Positions 31,047-40,900 of a stretch of DNA of 64,000 nt are shown in pieces. The position numbers were made by a program, and so were the translations under genes. Position 1 is the first letter of the stretch. Every line of letters starts with the position of its first letter. The notes under the pieces were generated by a model that worked only from the letters and a program-made list of their open reading frames with translations, was not told the DNA's origin and searched no databases. The DNA is from Ectocarpus siliculosus (lineage: Eukaryota; Sar; Phaeophyceae; Ectocarpales; Ectocarpaceae), in contig FN649730.1 of NCBI GenBank assembly GCA_000310025.1, positions 2,134,647 to 2,198,646 on the forward strand, read 5' to 3'.

Positions 31047-34000
31047 CTACCTGTACTGCATTGCATCGTAGCGTTCTGTTACACCGGAAGGAGGTGACTC
31101 ACATGATGCATCCATCCGAGGAGGCAACCATTGGTCTTTTGTNNNNNNNNNNNNNNNNNNNNNNNNNNNNNNNNNNNNNNNNNNNNNNNNNNNNNNNNNN
31201 NNNNNNNNNNNNNNNNNNNNNNNNNNNNNNNNNNNNNNNNNNTGGTGTCCCGAAATGTAGTCGACCTCGAGGCGCCCAACAGGCACCGACACATCATCTG
31301 CGGTGACGTGAAACGGTGGACATTTGTCGCCGAAAGAGTGCAAGACATGACGCGAAAGCTCAGCGGGTAGAGATTGAGGCAGGTCGTCCGTCTCGTATGG
31401 ATTGCGACAGGGCTTGCAACGAAGGACAGATACCCGACATCGAGCAGCTGGGCCGGAAAGATCCGAAGGCAGGTCCAGGTAGAGGAGTTTGCGCGCCAAC
31501 GGGCTTCCATCTGGGGTGGCGTCGGCCGAAGCGGGACCCACCGCAAGAACTTTGTAAGGCCCCGTCCAGGAAAGCGCGAATTTGGCCTTGAGCACCTGTT
31601 GATCCGTGTCCTTCCGCACACCCTGTCGAATTGTAGCAGCCGTGTTGTAGACCCAAGCCCACCCGCCAACAGTAAATTGCGGGAGCTTGTGGATGGCGTC
31701 CAGCAGGGATGAATTACTGCGTTCGACTCGCGAAATCTTCAGGGCGTTGTACTCACGGACCAGGTCGTAGGCCCGGCGCTGGCGATCGACAGCCAAGTTG
31801 CAGTACTCGAGTTGGTCACGGGCTAAGCTTTGATGACCACCGACCGTTGGATGATCGAAGACCGAAAGCGGAAGCCGCGGAATGCGTCCGATATGGATCT
31901 CGTTCGGCGCCAATCCAGTCGACTGGTTCACGGAATTGTTGTAGGCAAATTCAACGTGCGGGAGATGTATGTCCCAATCGTTTTGCTGGTCGTTGACGAC
32001 TACCGCAAGCATCTGAGCCATCGTGTGATTGACGCGTTCCGTGCCGCCGTTGGTTTGCGGGTGGTAGGAGCTGGTGGTGACTTTCTTGATTTTCATCATC
32101 TCATAGATCGCCATGGAGAGCTTCGAGCAAAATTGCAGTCCGTTGTCCGACAATAACGTAGTCGGACATCCCCACTTGGTCATGTACTGGTTGACGAAGA
32201 TGTGAGCCGTCCCTTTCGCCGTAAATTCCGCCGCTGTAACCGCGAACATGTCGGCTCTCCGGCTGAAACGGTCTGTGAACAATAAAATGTAGGAGTTGCC
32301 CTTGGCAGTCACGGGCAGGGGTCCGAAGAAGTCGACGCCGACGACCGTACCAGGCCCCTGTGGCAATGGCATAGCGATGACGGGCCACCGAGCGGTTTGA
32401 CGCGAAGTCTTGCGAGCTTGACACACCAAACACGCGCGAAGCCACCAGCGTACGGATCGATCCAGACCAATCCACCAGTAGAAACGCTCAAGCAGACGTT
32501 GTGTACGATGAACATCAAGATGGAAGGACGCGGCGGTATGGCAGGCATGAAGGACCCACGGACGCATCAACATGGGCACGTTGACACGGGGCACACCAGT
32601 ATCCGGTAGACGAGTGGCCCTGCCGCCAGAGCGCCCGATCGGCGATGGCGCCGGTTTATGTACGAGGAGGGTGACGTTATCATCGGTCGTGTGCAGCCTG
32701 GTTTTCGCCGCCAACGCAAGGATATCGTCTAACCGAGGGGAGCGGAGCGGGGCACTAAGGGTGAGCAAGTCAGAAGGGGGTGGGGAGGGAGAGCCACGAG
32801 ACAGAAAACGCATAGCCACCACGCATTCCCTCTCCCGCTGTTGTTCCCTAGCCCAGTCCACAGTGCCGAAGCTCTGAACGCAAGCTCGCAAATGTGAGGG
32901 GTCCAAGTCAGTTGGCTCCAACCCAGAGTCAAGCGATCCCACGGAAGAGGCTGTAGAACGAGGAGCCTCAACGACTGGTGAAGTTGCAGACAGCGGTGTC
33001 ACCCTAGGAGGAGGCATCGGGAGGGGCGACGTCCCAGGCGAAACCTGGATAGAGGGCAAAACCGAGGATGCAGCGCGCGCCGATGCCGGCGAAGGCACCT
33101 CTGGCGCAGAGGCAGTCGACGAAAACGCCGACGTTGGCGTCGCAGATGACGGCAGGGGACGCGTGCCGGTCTGGATGGTCTTGTTTGTCGAGCGGGACCT
33201 GCTAGGACGACGGGCAGTGGACGATGCCCGAGGGACGATGGTAGCCCGCGGCTGGCGTCCGAAATAGGTGGGACCGGTGACGGTGCCTCCAGAAGCAGCG
33301 GTGGTCTTGGCCCGAGTTCGTGAAGAAATGAGCGGTCCCCGCTCCGGAAGCGAAGACAGGACGTGCACATATCTATTCGCCAAAGACGCGGCCGGAGACA
33401 TTCCGCGGGACGTAGCCGGAGCCAAACAGGAAACAGGCACCGGAGACGCGGAAACATGTGAGACCACGAAGACTCCCGAAGACCTCCGAGAATCTTGATA
33501 ATCAATCGGTGAGTCCGATCGAACATCCAGCAGGCGCGGGTGATGACGGCGAAAATCCCCAAAATCGGATGGCTGTAGCGCTGGGGGTGAAAAGACGCCT
33601 GCGGAGCAGGGAGGGCGGAGCCCACCCAAACCGACCTCCGGCGTAGACGACGAGTGATAGTTGAGTCCACAAGCCCGAATGAGGAAGACACCAGCGTGAT
33701 CGACACCATCAATGCAATCGGGGCCGGTTGTGTCCGTGTCTTGTGCTGGTAAAGGCAGCCGCGAAAGAAAATCCGCGTTGCCGTTTGCCGAACCTTTCCG
33801 ATATTTCAGGGTGTAGGTGAAGTTGGACAGGAATTCGAGCCATCGTTGTACCCTGGCGTTGTGTTCTCCAACCTTGCCAATGCTCTCTAAGGTTTTGTGA
33901 TCTGAATAGATGATGAACTTGGTTGACCATAAATAGCCCCGAAGACGCTTAATGGCCCAAACAATGCCACCAGCTTCCAGATCCAGAAGAGTCCAGTTCC

Positions 34001-37000
34001 GCTCCGCCGGAAGAGTAGCGCGGCTGATGTACACAATGGGTCTTACCGAGCCATCGAGTTGTTCTTGTTCCAGGGAGGCTCCAAAGCCGTCAATGCACGT
34101 GTCGGAGCACAAACGGAGAGGACGGCTGTTGTCCTCGACCGCAGCCCAATCCGGGAAGACCAAAATCGGGGGACGCGCGAGTTCGCTCAACAACGTTTTG
34201 ACAACCTTGACCATGCCCGGGGTGTACTTGAAGGGGACGCCTTGTTTGAGAAGAGAGTTGAGAGGCCGCACCTTGGTGGCGAGATTCTGAAGGAATTTCC
34301 GGTAGTAGCTGAGGCCACCGAGGAGGCTCCTAAGCTGCTTAACATTCGTCGGCGGCGGCATGTGCGTGAGCGCCCGAACCTTGACGCCATCAGGGCTAAC
34401 CCCAGCCGGGGAGATGGTGTGACCGAGGAAATTGGCGTGGGTGGCGCCGACACGAGCCTTCCCTGGAGACAGCTTGAGGTTGTACTGGCGCAGCCGTTTG
34501 AAAAACTCGATCATGTTGAGCACGTGTCCCAGAGGTTCCTCATCGAAACAGATAACATCATCCAGATAGGCAAGCACACGCTCCAGACCGTGCACCACTC
34601 TGCTGATGACCTTGACGAACCAAGACGGGCTGGCGTTGGCTCCTTGCGGCATCCGAAGCCATTCGAACAACTGCGTGGGAGTGCCAAAGGCGGTGAGCGG
34701 GACAGTGTCTTCGTCACAAACGATCTGGTGGAAGGCCGAATTGAGATCGAAGATGGAGAACACTTTCCCGGTGTAGAGAGAATCCAAGATACCGTCCACC
34801 CGAGGGAGAGGTTGTCCATCCAAGTCCACCAGGGCGTTGAGTCGTTTGTAGTTGACGGTGATGCGAACCGATCCGTCCTTCTTGGGGATGACGACCAGGG
34901 GAGAAGCCCAGGGAGAAGTGGAATGCTGAATGAGCCCTGCCGCCAAATACTGATCCAAAACGGCATCCACTTTCTTCTGCATTAACGGGTTAATACGATA
35001 CGGGCGCGATGCGACGGGCTTCGTCCCGGCGGGGACAGAAAGAGCGAATGGCATGACGGTGCAAGAACCAAAATCGGTTTTCGAAGTAGAGAACACGTCG
35101 GAATACGCAACAAGGGCGTCGGCCAAACGATCAATAGCCTCCGGTGTCCATCCCGGGTTGTGAAGATCGAAAGCGATGTCGTGCATATGTGCGGGCAGCC
35201 TAGCCCACAATCGCAGAAAACTGGAACGCTGGGCCTCGGAGAAGCGGTCAAGCAGTTCTTGTGGGGGCGGCTTCGGAGGAGGCGGGGCGGAGGCTGGGTC
35301 CGGAGAGCGGCGAGTCCCGGACTTGGGGCCAACGGCGTTGACCCGATGCGGTGATGTAGAGGATGGGGGGGCGGTGGGAGTCGAAGATGGAGCCGCCTTC
35401 AGAGTTTCTACCGGTACTCGTAATAGCGGTGCAGCAGACACGCCAAGAACGTCGCCCGGCTCCAATTCGGCACAACCTGCAAGGGGAATACGCTGAAGAC
35501 CATTGGAAACAAATGCATCGGGGGACGAAAGTGCACCCACTTCAGGTCGGAACGATACGAGATATTCGCCGATCAGCGCAGGCATGCCCGAAGAACGGAC
35601 GAGGTCCACCTCAACAAGGGCCGGCTCCGGCCCCAAGGAAATGCCCGAGCTCCCTGCATATTTGAGGTGAAACGAAGAGGCAGGAGCGTCGTCGTGCGTA
35701 GCGTAAACACACGCGCCAGCGGTGAAACGTGGAGAGAGCGTGAGCTCGCCCATAACCCGGCCGTTTGGTCCAGGGTGGGGGAGGGTGGTGAACACTCGAG
35801 AGTTGAACCGCATCCAGCTATCGCGACCCAGAAGCACGGCGTGCCCCATGGCGGCATCTGGAACAACGCAGGCCCAGACCGCCAACGAAGCGGTAGCTCG
35901 AGCTCCATGAAGAAAATTAACGGTGAGACGAACTGACCGAGTGGTCACAAGGGCGGGTCCATCACCAAGCCCACCCCAACGACGAGAGGGAGAAACACGA
36001 ACGCTGCCAGCTGTCAAGGCTCCAGCAGCTACCATGGCGGTGACCACGGAGTCGGACACAAAAGACGAAGGAGATCCAGAGTCCAGCAGCGCCACTCGCG
36101 CGAGTTGAGAAGTGGCTGTAGGTCCTCCATGCAGCAGAACCCGGGTGGTGTAAGAGTCCGAGTCCAACAGGAGCGTGCCGCCGACCAGATCGGGCCCGTG
36201 TTCCAGAAGAGGAGGTTGGTCTGCACAAGCGGAGGTCGAGGCCACCAGATGAACACCAGGAGCATGGTCCCCCGGAGCGTCCAAATGGAGACAGGCTGGG
36301 TCTTCACCCCGGTCCTCCCGTGACGACGAACCTGCCACGGTAGCAACCTCGTGGATGCGTCTACGGCCATGTGGAGGAGGCTGCAAAATGGGAGGTGCGG
36401 GAGAAGTGGAGGCGGGGAGAGCTTCGCCAGACAGGGGATGATCACGCAAAAGGCGCCGAACTTCCATCAAAGCTTTTCCCAACAAGTTTTTACCACTAGA
36501 CGCCCACTTGGATGAAACGCTAGCCTCCGGAAAGCATGCAGACATGCCGATACCCCAAACGCGATCGAAGGGGCTGGCTTCCGCAAGGAGGCGGGTACCC
36601 GTCTCCAGTAAATGTTGTTTCATGTCGTGGTTTTGAGCGAATTTGGCATACGACCCCGTAAGCACGATCTCTTCTCGACGACGCTCCCATTCAGCATAGT
36701 CAAAAGGACGTACGTTACGACCCAAGTACTTGTGTGTCTTAGGATCTGGTGCAGCCATGATTTTGTCATACGACGTCATATCCCCAAACAACTTCGCTTT
36801 TTCAGACATCATAAATTGCTCACCACATGAATAACGTACCCCCAGTACGTCAAAAACCGAGGGAGTCCATTGCGAGAACACAGACGGAGGTTTCCAGAAG
36901 AGGAGGACGTCATCCGAAGCGTACTCGCATTTGTCATCAAACGGCGGAGCCGGTGCAGGGCGCAGAGGCAAAGAGCGGGCACCAGGCACGGGCGGGGGTG

Positions 37001-37751
37001 GGCCAAGCGGACGGGTCCTCATCTCCGACGGGGAGGACCCAGAAAGCGAGGGAGGAGCGGGCGAAGTCGCTCCGGTCCATGATCCGGAGGGCGGCCTACG
37101 GGTGGCGGCTCCGGCGAGGTCAATGTTAGCAGAGGCCATTCGGCTATTAGAGACTTGTTCGTTAGGAGAAGTCTTTCCTGCGGCAGACGGATATGTGTGA
37201 ATGGACGCAGGGCGCTCTGGACTACTCCCCCGTGACAAAGGAGCCGAACCTTCCACAGAACGGTGGGCACTACCATCCGATCCCGATGGCAGTGGTGCAG
37301 TCAGCACGTTGTGGGCAGCAGAGGAAGACGCATTCGTATCAGGTGCTGCCACACGGGGGCAGCGGACGGTCGAAGACAACGAAAGCTGCGAGAGAGAAGG
37401 AGAATCGACGGGGTCCCCGACGAGTGTAGAAGAAGGCTCGTGTGCTATCCGAGAAGAGGCCCGGCTGACAACACCAGGAGAGTCTTGGCGAACAGTAGTA
37501 GACGAGGTTCTTGTTCCTTCTGTAACCCGAGACGGCGAGGTGAGCAGGGGTGAACCACTCGACGTCTTACCTCCCTGTCGCCCACACCACAAAGGTTGTG
37601 CCGGAGTGGGTTTGTCATGTCCAATACCAGCAGACGATGAGGTGGGTGACGAGGAGGCGGGCCGAGAAACTAGATGTGATTTGGGGGCGTGGGGAGTATC
37701 CAAAGAAGTAGGCTGTACACGAACATCCTGGGAGACTCCAAAAGGGTGCAC
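31047..37751 (-). CDS. Pol of the Ty3/Gypsy element, with NADAR-like domain
   Basis: An open frame of 2,234 residues. Ser/Pro-rich N-terminus (1-270); NADAR-like domain (about 283-437); aspartic protease (about 540-655, L-L-D-S-G-S); RT (about 930-1,100, with I-F-D-L-N-S-A-F and Y-L-D-D); RNase H (about 1,205-1,310); Ser/Pro-rich linker of about 350 residues; integrase with zinc-binding H...C-L-V-C and D,D,E core (V-G-V-D-F-F-G, L-S-D-N-G-L-Q-F); then a G-W-A-W-V-Y block and a chromodomain-like end (E-V-D-Y-I-S-G-H) running into the assembly gap. The long linkers are unusual for the family. Confidence 0.9.
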   Translation of the reverse strand: MHPFGVSQDVRVQPTSLDTPHAPKSHLVSRPASSSPTSSSAGIGHDKPTPAQPLWCGRQGGKTSSGSPLLTSPSRVTEGTRTSSTTVRQDSPGVVSRASSRIAHEPSSTLVGDPVDSPSLSQLSLSSTVRCPRVAAPDTNASSSAAHNVLTAPLPSGSDGSAHRSVEGSAPLSRGSSPERPASIHTYPSAAGKTSPNEQVSNSRMASANIDLAGAATRRPPSGSWTGATSPAPPSLSGSSPSEMRTRPLGPPPPVPGARSLPLRPAPAPPFDDKCEYASDDVLLFWKPPSVFSQWTPSVFDVLGVRYSCGEQFMMSEKAKLFGDMTSYDKIMAAPDPKTHKYLGRNVRPFDYAEWERRREEIVLTGSYAKFAQNHDMKQHLLETGTRLLAEASPFDRVWGIGMSACFPEASVSSKWASSGKNLLGKALMEVRRLLRDHPLSGEALPASTSPAPPILQPPPHGRRRIHEVATVAGSSSREDRGEDPACLHLDAPGDHAPGVHLVASTSACADQPPLLEHGPDLVGGTLLLDSDSYTTRVLLHGGPTATSQLARVALLDSGSPSSFVSDSVVTAMVAAGALTAGSVRVSPSRRWGGLGDGPALVTTRSVRLTVNFLHGARATASLAVWACVVPDAAMGHAVLLGRDSWMRFNSRVFTTLPHPGPNGRVMGELTLSPRFTAGACVYATHDDAPASSFHLKYAGSSGISLGPEPALVEVDLVRSSGMPALIGEYLVSFRPEVGALSSPDAFVSNGLQRIPLAGCAELEPGDVLGVSAAPLLRVPVETLKAAPSSTPTAPPSSTSPHRVNAVGPKSGTRRSPDPASAPPPPKPPPQELLDRFSEAQRSSFLRLWARLPAHMHDIAFDLHNPGWTPEAIDRLADALVAYSDVFSTSKTDFGSCTVMPFALSVPAGTKPVASRPYRINPLMQKKVDAVLDQYLAAGLIQHSTSPWASPLVVIPKKDGSVRITVNYKRLNALVDLDGQPLPRVDGILDSLYTGKVFSIFDLNSAFHQIVCDEDTVPLTAFGTPTQLFEWLRMPQGANASPSWFVKVISRVVHGLERVLAYLDDVICFDEEPLGHVLNMIEFFKRLRQYNLKLSPGKARVGATHANFLGHTISPAGVSPDGVKVRALTHMPPPTNVKQLRSLLGGLSYYRKFLQNLATKVRPLNSLLKQGVPFKYTPGMVKVVKTLLSELARPPILVFPDWAAVEDNSRPLRLCSDTCIDGFGASLEQEQLDGSVRPIVYISRATLPAERNWTLLDLEAGGIVWAIKRLRGYLWSTKFIIYSDHKTLESIGKVGEHNARVQRWLEFLSNFTYTLKYRKGSANGNADFLSRLPLPAQDTDTTGPDCIDGVDHAGVFLIRACGLNYHSSSTPEVGLGGLRPPCSAGVFSPPALQPSDFGDFRRHHPRLLDVRSDSPIDYQDSRRSSGVFVVSHVSASPVPVSCLAPATSRGMSPAASLANRYVHVLSSLPERGPLISSRTRAKTTAASGGTVTGPTYFGRQPRATIVPRASSTARRPSRSRSTNKTIQTGTRPLPSSATPTSAFSSTASAPEVPSPASARAASSVLPSIQVSPGTSPLPMPPPRVTPLSATSPVVEAPRSTASSVGSLDSGLEPTDLDPSHLRACVQSFGTVDWAREQQRERECVVAMRFLSRGSPSPPPSDLLTLSAPLRSPRLDDILALAAKTRLHTTDDNVTLLVHKPAPSPIGRSGGRATRLPDTGVPRVNVPMLMRPWVLHACHTAASFHLDVHRTQRLLERFYWWIGLDRSVRWWLRACLVCQARKTSRQTARWPVIAMPLPQGPGTVVGVDFFGPLPVTAKGNSYILLFTDRFSRRADMFAVTAAEFTAKGTAHIFVNQYMTKWGCPTTLLSDNGLQFCSKLSMAIYEMMKIKKVTTSSYHPQTNGGTERVNHTMAQMLAVVVNDQQNDWDIHLPHVEFAYNNSVNQSTGLAPNEIHIGRIPRLPLSVFDHPTVGGHQSLARDQLEYCNLAVDRQRRAYDLVREYNALKISRVERSNSSLLDAIHKLPQFTVGGWAWVYNTAATIRQGVRKDTDQQVLKAKFALSWTGPYKVLAVGPASADATPDGSPLARKLLYLDLPSDLSGPAARCRVSVLRCKPCRNPYETDDLPQSLPAELSRHVLHSFGDKCPPFHVTADDVSVPVGRLEVDYISGHXXXXXXXXXXXXXXXXXXXXXXXXXXXXXXXXXXTKDQWLPPRMDASCESPPSGVTERYDAMQYR
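31143..31242. other. Assembly gap, 100 N
   Basis: This run of 100 N lies in the chromodomain-like end of Pol. Sequence to either side is in the same frame, so the gap size may be close to real or arbitrary. Confidence 0.95.
36441..36905 (-). other. NADAR-like domain within Pol
   Basis: Residues about 283-437 of Pol follow the NADAR (YbiA) pattern throughout: an F-W-x(5)-F-S-Q-W start, a V-x-Y-x-x-x-E-Q-F-M segment matching the family's T-S-E-H-Y-F-Q, K-A-x-L-F-G-D, L-G-R-x-V, W-x-x-x-R-x-x-I, A-K-F-x-Q-N, L-L-x-T-G, E-A-S-P-x-D-x-x-W-G-I-G, and finally G-K-N-L-L-G-x-A-L-M-x-V-R. NADAR enzymes are N-glycosidases; members remove ADP-ribose from guanosine in nucleic acids or act on riboflavin intermediates. 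The Glu and the W-G-x-G positions are kept, so the fold is probably intact. A role in countering host ADP-ribosylation is inference. Confidence 0.85.
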
Positions 37752-37973
37752 GGTGGTTGCTAGTGACGGTAGTACCGGCTGAACTCCGCCATCGGAATGT
37801 CATTTCTTACCCTTCCAGCCCCTCTTAGCCGAAGTGGAAGCCTCCGATGAGGATTCTGTGTGCGAGGACTGTTTCATGTCCGATGTGTCAGATGAACGGC
37901 GGGCGCGTCCCGAGGAGTGAGCACGGGGTGGGTTGCGTCCTGTAGGTCGTCTATACGAGGTCATGCGCTTTTT

Positions 37974-40900
37974 CTACCGACTCCAAAGTGTGGGATCTTT
38001 TTCCATGCAGAGCTTGATGTCATTGTTAAGCAGACCTGTGGCGTTAATGAACCCACGAGTACAAGATTTGAAGGAGTGGTCTTCCCCTAAGCAGTTGAGG
38101 CACTTGCCCTTGTACAGCCGAAGCGCGTTGCGACGGTCTTCAGCCGAGACCAAGGGGGTGAACAATGGCGGATCATTCTTGGTTAGAGCCATCTCACTAG
38201 CGACGTTGTATACCTCTGGAAAGTGTCCTTGCAGCGGCCAGTCGCTGTAGTGCAACAGAAAAGGGTCTCGATCATCATATGGTAGAGGGTCAACACTCAT
38301 CACCGCAGCCGAAGAACCTGGACTCCACGAAGGGGTCACCGACGACCGCAACGCCGAAGAAGCTACAGCACGCGAAACAGCAGACGAACTCCGAGCATTC
38401 GTGGAAGACACCGAAAAAAAATCGTCACCATGTACCGCCGGCGTGTGAGCGAATGCACGCTTGTCCAACACATCCCACATATCGTCCAAACACGAAGCAT
38501 GTCGCCCAAAAGGGGCTTCCATGGAGAGCTGCTCATCCTTGTACACCTGTCCAGACACTACGGGAAACTGCTTCAACATGGAGTCGCGAACAGCTATCTG
38601 CACTTGTGCATCCGAAGGCTTGAACGCGTGATGAGAAACCATGACAGTCATGGCCAGAGCCTTATAGCGACGAATGTATTCTCCGTACATCTCGCCGGTG
38701 GACACGCCAAAACTACGAAGGCGATCGATCCCCGAGCTCTTGTCTTGAGTGTCCCAGGCGGCCGCCAATTTCTGGATGAAGAACGCGTACGTCGAGGGCC
38801 CGGCCGGTTCCTTGCGCAGATGGTTTTCTACCTGTTGGAAAGTGGCATCAAGAAATTCCAGCGTGGCACGGTTGGTGGTTTGACCTTCAACGACAGCAGC
38901 ACGAACACGTGTGCGCAACAACGGAAGCCATCCTGTGACCCAGGTGGAGGAAGCGAAAGTCTGCTTGCGTTTGACGTCGCTTTTGGTGAGGATCTCGGTG
39001 ACCACGCCCTTGCAGCTAGACGCGAAACGAGCAAATTCATCAGGATCAGAACCAAGGGGCAAGCGTGTGACACTATCAAGTTGTTCCGGCTTCAGCTTGT
39101 CCATCTTGTCTTGAATGCGGATGGTGTCGGCCTCCGCTACAGCGGCGTCCGCAGCGTCCAAAGCCTCCTGCCTCGTCCTCGCCCCCGTGGAAGACAAAGG
39201 CAAGCTAGCATCATCCTGAGGCAACGGCGATGTCGCGTTGGCCGGTGACGCCATGACGTGGCCAGTCGCCGGGCGAGGATCGATCAGGATAGACGTACGC
39301 GGAAGGGGGGGGGGCACCACCAAAGGCTGTTGTAGCAGAGCTGGAGCGGTCGACGCTGATGGCACCACCAAAGTCTGTTGCGGCAGAGCTGGGGCGGCCG
39401 GCGCTGGTGACGATGACACTGCCGTGGCCCTGGCAGCCGCCTCATCGTGAACCTCGTACCCTGAACGAACTCCCGAGGAACTCGAAGCGTGGTCTTGCAG
39501 TGGTGCCAAATGCGTCCGCGACGAAAAGGGTGGGGCAGAAGGTGGCATGCTAGGGGCGTTCGAGGGCACAAAAGGTGGTACATTCGAGTCGGCAGCAGCA
39601 TCCACAACTTGGCCAGACGTTTGCGCGCGCAGGAGAGTGAGCACTTGTTCCAACAGCATTTCAGTACGGGAAGCCGAAGTTGAGGCGTGTGATGCAGCAT
39701 TGCGTGGTGAACCAACCCGTTCGTCCAAAAGCAAGGAAGATGTGGGCTGATCTACCACGGTGCGTGTAGGGGCATGGCTTTTAACCGCGGCGGAATGTTC
39801 ACGAAGTTGCATGTTGGCAAGTTTGAACGCCAAGGTAGACACGGGCGGCGGTCCTACATCAGCGGGGGGGAGCAAAACCGGTGGCGAAGAACAGAGTGAA
39901 CCATCTTCTGAGGCAGTCTTACGTTCCCCCAACAGCCCAGAACTACGAAAATCACACCGATCATACTGCACTTGCCTGCGACCCCGACCTGACTTCCGTC
40001 GCCCTTTGCCCCCTCGACCGCTGTCCGAGCTGGTCGCCCTGCTGTTGCCCCCGCTCCTCGTCGGACTCCGGCTGCGGCTACGCCTACGCGAAGGCGTGTT
40101 GCTCCCGCGGCGGTCGCTGCTCCGGCTGCGACCACGCCGAAACGAAGGTGCGTGACGTGGCTGGCGGTCCGTGCTCCGGCTCCGGCTCCGGCTCTCGCGG
40201 TGTCGACGCTTGGACGAAGATTCCGCGTACCCCCGCCCGCCATCTTCAACACCCGGCCCTCGCGAAGTGCGCTCGGCCGTCCCGCTCTTGGCCGTGGGGG
40301 CTTGATCACCCCAACGGCTCCTTCGGCTGGTGGAGGCAGGAGCCGCCGACAGATTGTAGTCCTTGGTCCCTCCGGAACCATGCGCACGGCTTGCAGAATC
40401 CTGCTGTGGGAGCTGCAGATCATGCTGAAAATCGTCGTTGGTTGCAGTACGAGCTAGCGGTAACCGAATTCCCCCATTGTGCACCACCACCGCGGTTCCC
40501 TGGGGACCCTCGGTGAAGGAAGCCCTACGGAGAGCAGACACCAACCGAAACACACTCTGTCGTAAGGATGGTTGAAGCTGGTCGAGGAACGGACTCGATA
40601 CAAGATGTGCAAAACCAAGGTCTGTATAAGAGTCAGGACAGCGGTCACGCACAATTTGTTGGAGGCCAGCCCACGCAAAAAGGGCACGAGTTCGGTCAGC
40701 ATCATGGAAGGTGATCACATCTGTGGGTGTGGAAAGGGGGCGGGACAGGAACGCTGTGTCTTCTGCGTGAAACCTGTACTCCTCGGCTTCGTCGTCCGAC
40801 GCTCCATCGGCATCCCCGGCCGGCCCACCCAGCGTCACAGAAAACTGGGGAGCAGCAGCCACTTCCGGAGCCGCCTGGGGCGTGGGAGGGGGCACGACAC

